Shown here: in pieces, positions 58,223-64,000 of the stretch | Layout of the letters: each line of letters starts with the position of its first letter | How positions within the stretch are numbered: the first letter of the stretch is position 1 | Source: Planococcus citri | Lineage: Eukaryota; Arthropoda; Insecta; Hemiptera; Pseudococcidae | DNA: 64,000 nucleotides | NCBI RefSeq assembly: GCF_950023065.1 | Contig: NC_088680.1 | Coordinates: 21,378,559 to 21,442,558 of the forward strand | Direction: 5' to 3' | The notes under the pieces: generated by a model | The model's input: the letters and a program-made list of their open reading frames with translations, nothing else | Database searches by the model: none | What the model was told of the DNA's origin: nothing | Made by a program: the position numbers and the translations under genes

Positions 58223-61151
58223 ATGATAGTAAGTAGTAAACGTAATCCTTTTTAGTGTCAATGAACGATGTATAATCGAATGCTACCTAAATTCGATGTG
58301 TTTTTTCTTCATTTAGGTTAAAGTATTATATGATTTTGATGGTCAGCCCGGATCTGCCGAGTTAACGATTAGAAGTGGAGAAGTAGTTACTGTAACTAGA
58401 CAGGATATCGGCGAAGGATGGTGGGAAGGAACTGATCAGAAAGGGAACACAGGTCTTTTCCCTGCTGCATACGTTGAAGTAAATTATTATCGTTTCTGTT
58501 ACCTGCGTATATTCTACGTTAAATATATGTATACGAACGAACTCGAGATGAAGTATTCTAATTCTTCGCGTAGGCAGCAGATAATCAAGATTTTTGGGAC
58601 GATGAATGGGATGAAGATTCCGACGGAGGAGCTCCACCTTCTACGATAGCTGAATCTGTGACTAGTAGTAAACCAGCTTTACATTCCATTGGTAGTAACG
58701 CAGAAGATTCTTCAGGTAGTCCAAGAGTGTACCATTTTTGAACCCAGTTGGGTAATTTTGAAAGCCCAATTTTAATCGATGTGATATTTTTTGCAGCTAA
58801 ACGAGCTCCTTCGGTTAAAGTGAAAGCTATAAACAAATCTTCGTTCGCTAAATCAGGAAGCGATAGTTATATTACCGGTACACTGCAGTTATCAGTGCCT
58901 GAGAGTGAGAAAGTATACATTTTAGAGAGCGAATACGGTCTTATATGGAATCCAGTCAACGAGCCTTACGTTTGCGCTGTTGCTTCGCCTAAAAAAGAAT
59001 CCAAACTGAAAGGATTGAAGAGTTTCATCGTTTACCAATTAACTCCTTCTGTAAGATTTACGTTTCGTTCACGATGATTCATCTGAGATGGACTTATTCA
59101 TCGAATGCTTTGTTTACAGTTCAATAATATCCAAGTGTCTAGAAGATACAAGCATTTTGATTGGCTGCACGAAAGATTGGTAGAAAAATTCAGCCTTATA
59201 CCGATCCCTCCATTACCTGATAAACAGATCGCTGGTAAATACGAACTAGATTTATCGCTAAATTGATAAAATCAGTTTCTGATCATCGATTAACGTGTGC
59301 TTCGCAGGAAGATACGAAGAACAGTTTATCGAGCATCGTAAAAACCAACTTCAAGCGTTCGTCGATTGCGTTTGCAGACACCCTGTGCTGTCTAAATGCG
59401 GCGTTTGGCAACATTTTCTCACCTGTACCGATGAAAAACGTTGGAAAGTTGGGAAACGGAAAGCGGAACGAGATGAATTGGTCGGAGCTAATTATTTCTT
59501 CGCCCTCGAAGCGCCAGATCGTCCGCTGGGGTCTTTTACAGCGTAAGTGCCACGTCTACGGATATTTCTTTGATGAAGAAAATCTCCATAGTTATTAATT
59601 TCTGTTTTACAGCGAACAGGAAACCGAGAGCTTTTCGAGGTATATTCACGGTATGGACGTGGCCATTAAAAATCTATCGAATGTGGTCAACGACCAAGTG
59701 AAAAAATGGCAGACGTTGTATAAACGCGAATATCAAAGAATTGGACATTCTTTTATCGCCTACGGTCAAGCTTATGGAATGGAAGAGCAAAGTGGTAAAT
59801 GATCACTTGATCAGATTGATTAGTCTGATTTTCCTCAGAACAAAGGAAAAGTATGGCTTGTACAGCGTATCGTGATTCTGGGATTGGTTTGGGATCCCAT
59901 GAGTTCAATTCTATCAATATTTTGCACGTCTGATGAAATTTTTACTCTTTTTTTTTTTGTGAGAACGTAAAATGATCTAAATTGTAGGGATTTCAACAAA
60001 ATTCGCTCAAATTCCGTATTTAGGCTTAGTTTATCATACGAATCAAGCAGTTTGAGTGGGGATGACCTTGGGTCAATATTCGCGGATGTCCAAATTTGGG
60101 GGGGGGGGTATAGAGGGGCGAAAAAGACCAAAAAAGTCAAACTAAAAGCCAATCGATAGGTAATCTAAAGTTGTATATCATATCCAAAAATCAGCCTCCT
60201 AAAGCAATTTGGAGGGGAGAAAACCGTGTTTTTTCGTATTTTTTTGACCTTGAAAAATCTTTTGTCGTACCTCCACCCCTTCAAATTGACCTATGAGGCT
60301 GAAATTTGGCAGGTACATCCGTAGGGTGACATATAGATATGTATTTTGGGGTTTTTGACTTTTAAACCCCTCTCCATCTCTTCACAACTGCAAAAATCAC
60401 CTTTTTTCGACAGTTTTTAATTTTATATCATGGCTGAAGCCTCCTAAAATTGCCCTGGGGGGCTGCAAGGGTGTCCTAAATGTGCCTTTTGGGGTTAGCG
60501 AGGAACAAATTATGATATATGAGGAAAATCAGGCTTAAATTTAATTTTAGCGATAATTATTTTCGAGTTTTAATTTACTTTGATTCATCTAGGATATTCT
60601 CGAGCTCACGTAATGGAAGCCATAAAGGAAACTGGCCATTCGTATAATGAGATTGGTAAACTATACGATGAGCAGCCAAAGCTCGATTGGGAACCGTTGG
60701 GAGACATGTTACATATATATAAAGGAATTATAACCGCATTTCCAGATATCTTAACCATTCATAAGGTTCGAATCACGATTTTTTTGGTGTTAGATTTTTT
60801 TCATGTTTTTTTCATTTTTGTAATTTTACAGGGAGCTTTACAAAAAAGACGCGAATGCGATAGACTCGCTGCCGAAAGTAAAATGGACTCTCTTCAACTG
60901 CAAGAAGCCTCTAAACGAACTGATAACGTATCTTACGCTTTATTGGCTGAAATGAATCATTTCCACGCCGAACAGTTATCTGAAATATCGAAAACCTTCA
61001 AATCATTTCTAACACAGCAGATTGCGTTTCATAAAAAAGTAAGGTTCTCATCAGCTAACATTTTTTCCCTCTCGATTTATCGAATAAGATTATTTTGTGA
61101 AATTTTCAGGTCGTCGACCAGTTGGAAAATGCTCTAAGTCGTTTCGAATGA
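58223..61151 (+). CDS. SH3PX1: SH3-PX-BAR sorting nexin (SNX9/SNX18/SNX33 family, Drosophila SH3PX1 orthologue), 10 coding exons, 505 aa
   Basis: A membrane-remodelling adaptor of endocytosis. Its SH3 domain binds proline-rich partners such as dynamin and WASP, its PX domain binds phosphoinositides, and its BAR domain bends membrane. Coding exons: 58223-58228, 58317-58478, 58574-58715, 58797-59050, 59120-59234, 59308-59542, 59613-59794, 60593-60765, 60832-61038, 61110-61151. All are GT-AG and in phase (1518 nt). SH3 about residues 3-57 (VKVLYDFDGQPG, EGWWEG, GLFPAAYVE). Linker with acidic DFWDDEWDEDS (about 62-72), like the acidic motif of SNX9. PX about 118-260 with VSRRYKHFDWLHERL, IPPLPDKQIAG and RYEEQFIEHRKNQLQAFV. 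The BAR half includes NYFFALEAP, GYSRAHVMEAIKETG, and the coiled segment to VVDQLENALSRFE. Slightly shorter than Drosophila SH3PX1 or human SNX9, mainly in the linker. The two-codon first exon (ATG ATA then gtaagt) is inferred from phase and donor consensus; the remaining exons are firm. Confidence 0.92.
59795..60592. repeat. Repeat-like filler in SNX9-like intron 7
   Basis: The largest intron of this gene (798 bases; the others are about 66-95 bases). It carries a G-run (60099-60107) and pieces such as GGAGGGGAGAAAACCGTGTT and ACCTCCACCCCTTCAAATTG that look like TE-derived sequence, suggesting an insertion enlarged an originally short intron. No termini were identified. Confidence 0.35.
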
Positions 61152-61838
61152 GGTGATGTGTTATGATAGGTGTTATATTATAAGCCTTTGTCTTATCTAA
61201 GTAAGTGTGAATATCATGTTTATTTATTTGCCCGGTATTGTAAGTATTTTATATGAGTGTGCAAATTCTCTCTGACAGTATTTAAGTCGATTTTACGTAC
61301 ACAATATGATAATTTATAATAATTCGAGTACCTATTTATATGTATATCTATTAATTAGGTAGCTGGTCTATCTAACACGTAAATATCGAAAAGAAAAAAA
61401 ATTCTGTGATCTTCTGTGATTCAAATCATTTATAATTAATTTCTTTTTCCATATTTCCACTAAAAATTTTAATTTTTTTAAAATAACCAGTATTAATTAT
61501 TCCGATGATCATTCATGACAAATGTAATATTGGTAAGCCATAAACTAGAAGAAAAAAGAGTAGATTAGAAGATTGATTCTTTACTTCCATTTTTATATAT
61601 ATTTTTTCAATTACACATTTCGAATATGGACTGGTCATCCACACATTCTATAATAATATCTTAATACGCATACGCACTTGTAGAAATATAAAATATTCTC
61701 TAGTCAACTTATTCTACACGTTTTTATCGAGGTCCACCTATTTCGATCTATTTAGGTACTTATATGTACGATGTATAAAGTTTTTAATTTCAGTGCTAAC
61801 TGGAGTAGCACATACGTCTACATATCTATGTGTATGTC
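61152..61838 (+). other. 3' flank of the SNX9-like gene (3' UTR candidate)
   Basis: AT-rich sequence immediately following the TGA at 61149-61151. The 3' UTR probably lies here, but I could not identify a single convincing poly-A signal. Confidence 0.35.
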
Positions 61839-62466
61839 GTTGCTTTATTAGGAAAAGGTCGTAACTACATGAAAGTTGATTTCTCAGAAAACGCATTTTA
61901 ATTTTTAAAGAGCATTCTATCAAGTACACTTGATAGTTTTAGATGAGGTAAGAGAACATTTGGTTATCGCAATCATTTTCCTGCTAATTTTCAAAATAAA
62001 CATCCTGGTAGCACTGATTTTTCATTTTTTTATTTGAGGAACTCTGAACTGAAAAAAGTAAAATTCAACAAAGGAACTTTCACCTTAAGTCAAGCTTTTT
62101 TCATCAAAAGCCCATAAGAAATACACAGGAACGATATCCTTAAGGTGATGAGGTTGATTTTTTGCAATTTATCAGTGAAATTACGTGAAATTATGTGTTT
62201 ATAATGACTTTTCTTACCAATAAATTACAAAAATCAAAAGAAATAGGTTCAATCTGAGAAACAATATCATTTAGAACCTTTTCATTGTAACGGTTTTGAA
62301 AACGTGTATTTAAATCCATTTGTTTTCGGCTATTGCGAGAACAAAAAACATCGAAATTCAATTTCAAGTGTTGCATCATGTAGAGGACAAAATTCTCTTT
62401 CCAATGATACCACTATCTCATTTTTTTAAAAAATTGTAGTTACGACCTTTTCCTAATAAAGCAACG
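61839..62466. mobile_element. 628-bp element with 31-bp perfect terminal inverted repeats
   Basis: The left end starts CGTTGCTTTATTAGGAAAAG and runs 31 bases to 61869. The right end, 62436-62466, is its exact reverse complement (ends CCTAATAAAGCAACG). ATGT lies immediately outside both ends (61835-61838 and 62467-62470), a possible 4-bp target duplication. The interior has no transposase. The superfamily is unclear. Confidence 0.65.
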
Positions 62467-62470
62467 ATGT

Positions 62471-64000
62471 TTATGTGAACTATTAGTACTTTGTTTCAAA
62501 TGTATCTCAGAATTCAGGCGAATGCTGTTGATTTATCGTATTTTATTATCACAGTTATTATAACCCCTTGTGAATTGTTATGGTCTACATTATGCATGAT
62601 ATTTAAACACTTCTTTAAATAGAATATTTTATTTAAACATTAACCATGTTCATTGTTCCTTAGATTGATCTGTTTTGATAATAGGACAATTTGGGTATCA
62701 ATTAATATTGAAGAATTTTGAAAAAGTTCGATGAGCGGGGCTGATTTATGGAAAAATTGAAAAATTAATATTCTGTATTTTTTTTTTTTTTTTTTTTTTA
62801 CAGCGTATGCCATTTTTTTTTGTTGATTTTTGTAAGTCTTATTTTTTGATTTTGATACTGAACTTCCTTTTATGTGAATCATTTCTCTGATACGAAACAA
62901 TATTTTGTGAGAAGGAGGAGGAAGAGGAGGAGGGGGGGGGGTATTTTGCAAATCGACCCGATAATCCGAGTGAATATCCTGTCGAGGTTTTTGATCAATA
63001 GTCACTGGTCAGCTCTAGTTACATAACGATAGAATGCTGATCGTTGAGTATTCGTTTCAAGTACCTACCTACGAATTTCAGTGTCAACACCTTCTCTTTC
63101 CCCCTCCCCTCAGTAATCGATTTTTTCTTGTTCTGCGTGACACGTAAGTTTTTTCCCTCGATTAAATATTTTCTCATGTGTTACTTAATTGGATTAAATT
63201 GGTAATGAGATGTTTTTACCTTTTCAGAGAATGTTTAATTTCCGAGCCCGAAGACACGGTTCCGATATCGAAGCCAAAAATTTACGGATTTCTTGAACAG
63301 GGTGTTCGAAATTTTCGATCAATGCATTTTGAAGTGATTCTGACGAACGGTGTAATTTAGGAGCAGATTGTGGAATTTTCAAACTCCTCTAGTGAGTGTC
63401 TAGGTAAATTGATAGTTTTTTTTTGTATATTTTTGAGGCTTTGGGATGACAATTTATTTTTTTGAAATGATTCCAAAAAAAACCTTTTGTGATGATTTTT
63501 TTTGAATGATTTTTTTTTCGCAGAACTTGATTTTTAATGATTTTTCTTCTGTGGAAATTTCAAAAAAATTTTCGTGATGATTCAGAAAACATTTTCCATG
63601 GCGAGCTCAAAATGTTATTTTTTTATGGCGATTTGAGACTGAGTAAATTGAAAATTTATTGGGGATTTAAAGTTTGATTTTTAATTAAGTATAGAATTTT
63701 TTTTGCAGTAATTTTTAATGGATTACTTCGTGGATATTCTGAATGATTTGTTTCTGTGTTTGATTTTTTTTAGAGATTTAGAATTTTTTTCCAAAATGAC
63801 GATTTCAGTATCCTTTTTTTTTAAAAATTACAAATGAATTTTTTTGCTATATGTTTTTAAAAAAGCTTTTTGTGGTTTTGAGTGATTTTTTTTTTGCAAC
63901 TTCGAACGAATTTTTGTTGGTACCTACATATTTGAAAAATAATTTTTTCCTGTTGATTTAAAGTTAATTTTTTCGTGACGATTTAAATTTTTTTCAGGGC
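62471..64000. other. AT-rich, poly-T/G-rich terminal stretch, no gene supported
   Basis: Contains a poly-T tract (about 62778-62800), a GGAGGAGGGGGGGGG tract (about 62925-62942) and AT-rich filler. A plus-strand open stretch at about 63229-63360 follows a TTTTCAG and reads ECLISEPEDTVPISKPKIYG then FLEQGVRNF. It might be an exon of a gene extending beyond the window, but there is no recognisable motif. Confidence 0.3.

Overview
The window is eukaryotic nuclear DNA, about 65-70% A+T, with intron-split genes, long poly-A/T tracts and many small transposon remnants. The Gbx/unplugged homeobox gene and an SH3-PX-BAR sorting nexin of the Drosophila SH3PX1 type point to an arthropod, most likely an insect. 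A sternorrhynchan hemipteran (aphid, mealybug or scale insect) is my guess from the AT-rich texture and the abundant TAGGTACCTA-like words. That placement is inference and not tested.

Only three protein-coding genes can be supported. (1) A Gbx-type homeobox gene (unplugged orthologue) lies on the minus strand, coding span 22673-30520, in 3 coding exons (374 aa), with a 5.9-kb first coding intron. (2) A cytosolic carboxypeptidase 6 (AGBL4-like) gene lies on the minus strand, coding span 49293-55327, in 12 coding exons (591 aa); every exon junction keeps the frame. (3) A sorting nexin 9/18/33 orthologue lies on the plus strand, coding span 58223-61151, in 10 coding exons (505 aa). Genes 2 and 3 are divergent, with start codons 2.9 kb apart.

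The remaining sequence is intergenic or intronic. Positions 1-22.6 kb lie downstream of unplugged. AT-rich low-complexity DNA there alternates with more balanced, repeat-poor islands (about 2.5-3.6, 7.6-9.3 and 14.7-16.1 kb). Also in it are a hAT-like element with an 8-bp target duplication (12330-13314), a CAGGG-ended MITE, a 240-bp near-perfect palindrome (17132-17372) and a 1.5-kb foldback element with a 3-bp target duplication (19971-21465). Positions 30.5-49.3 kb hold the unplugged upstream region and then a repeat-dense stretch: a 126-bp tandem repeat organised in a 379-bp higher-order unit and interrupted by a pogo-like MITE, more CAGGG-ended MITEs, and a TA-flanked element. CCP6 intron 10 contains two minisatellite arrays. 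Positions 61.2-64 kb hold a 628-bp element with 31-bp inverted repeats and otherwise low-complexity sequence.

The main discovery candidate is in the CCP6 gene. The reading frame and splice sites are intact and conserved motifs flank the active site. However, the catalytic glutamate of the M14 fold is replaced by phenylalanine (residue 393), and the zinc-binding HxxE motif reads HPGD instead of HPGE (residues 223-226). A strongly basic C-terminal extension follows. Together these suggest a catalytically dead, possibly tubulin- or polyglutamate-binding pseudo-carboxypeptidase rather than an active deglutamylase. This is inference from sequence alone.
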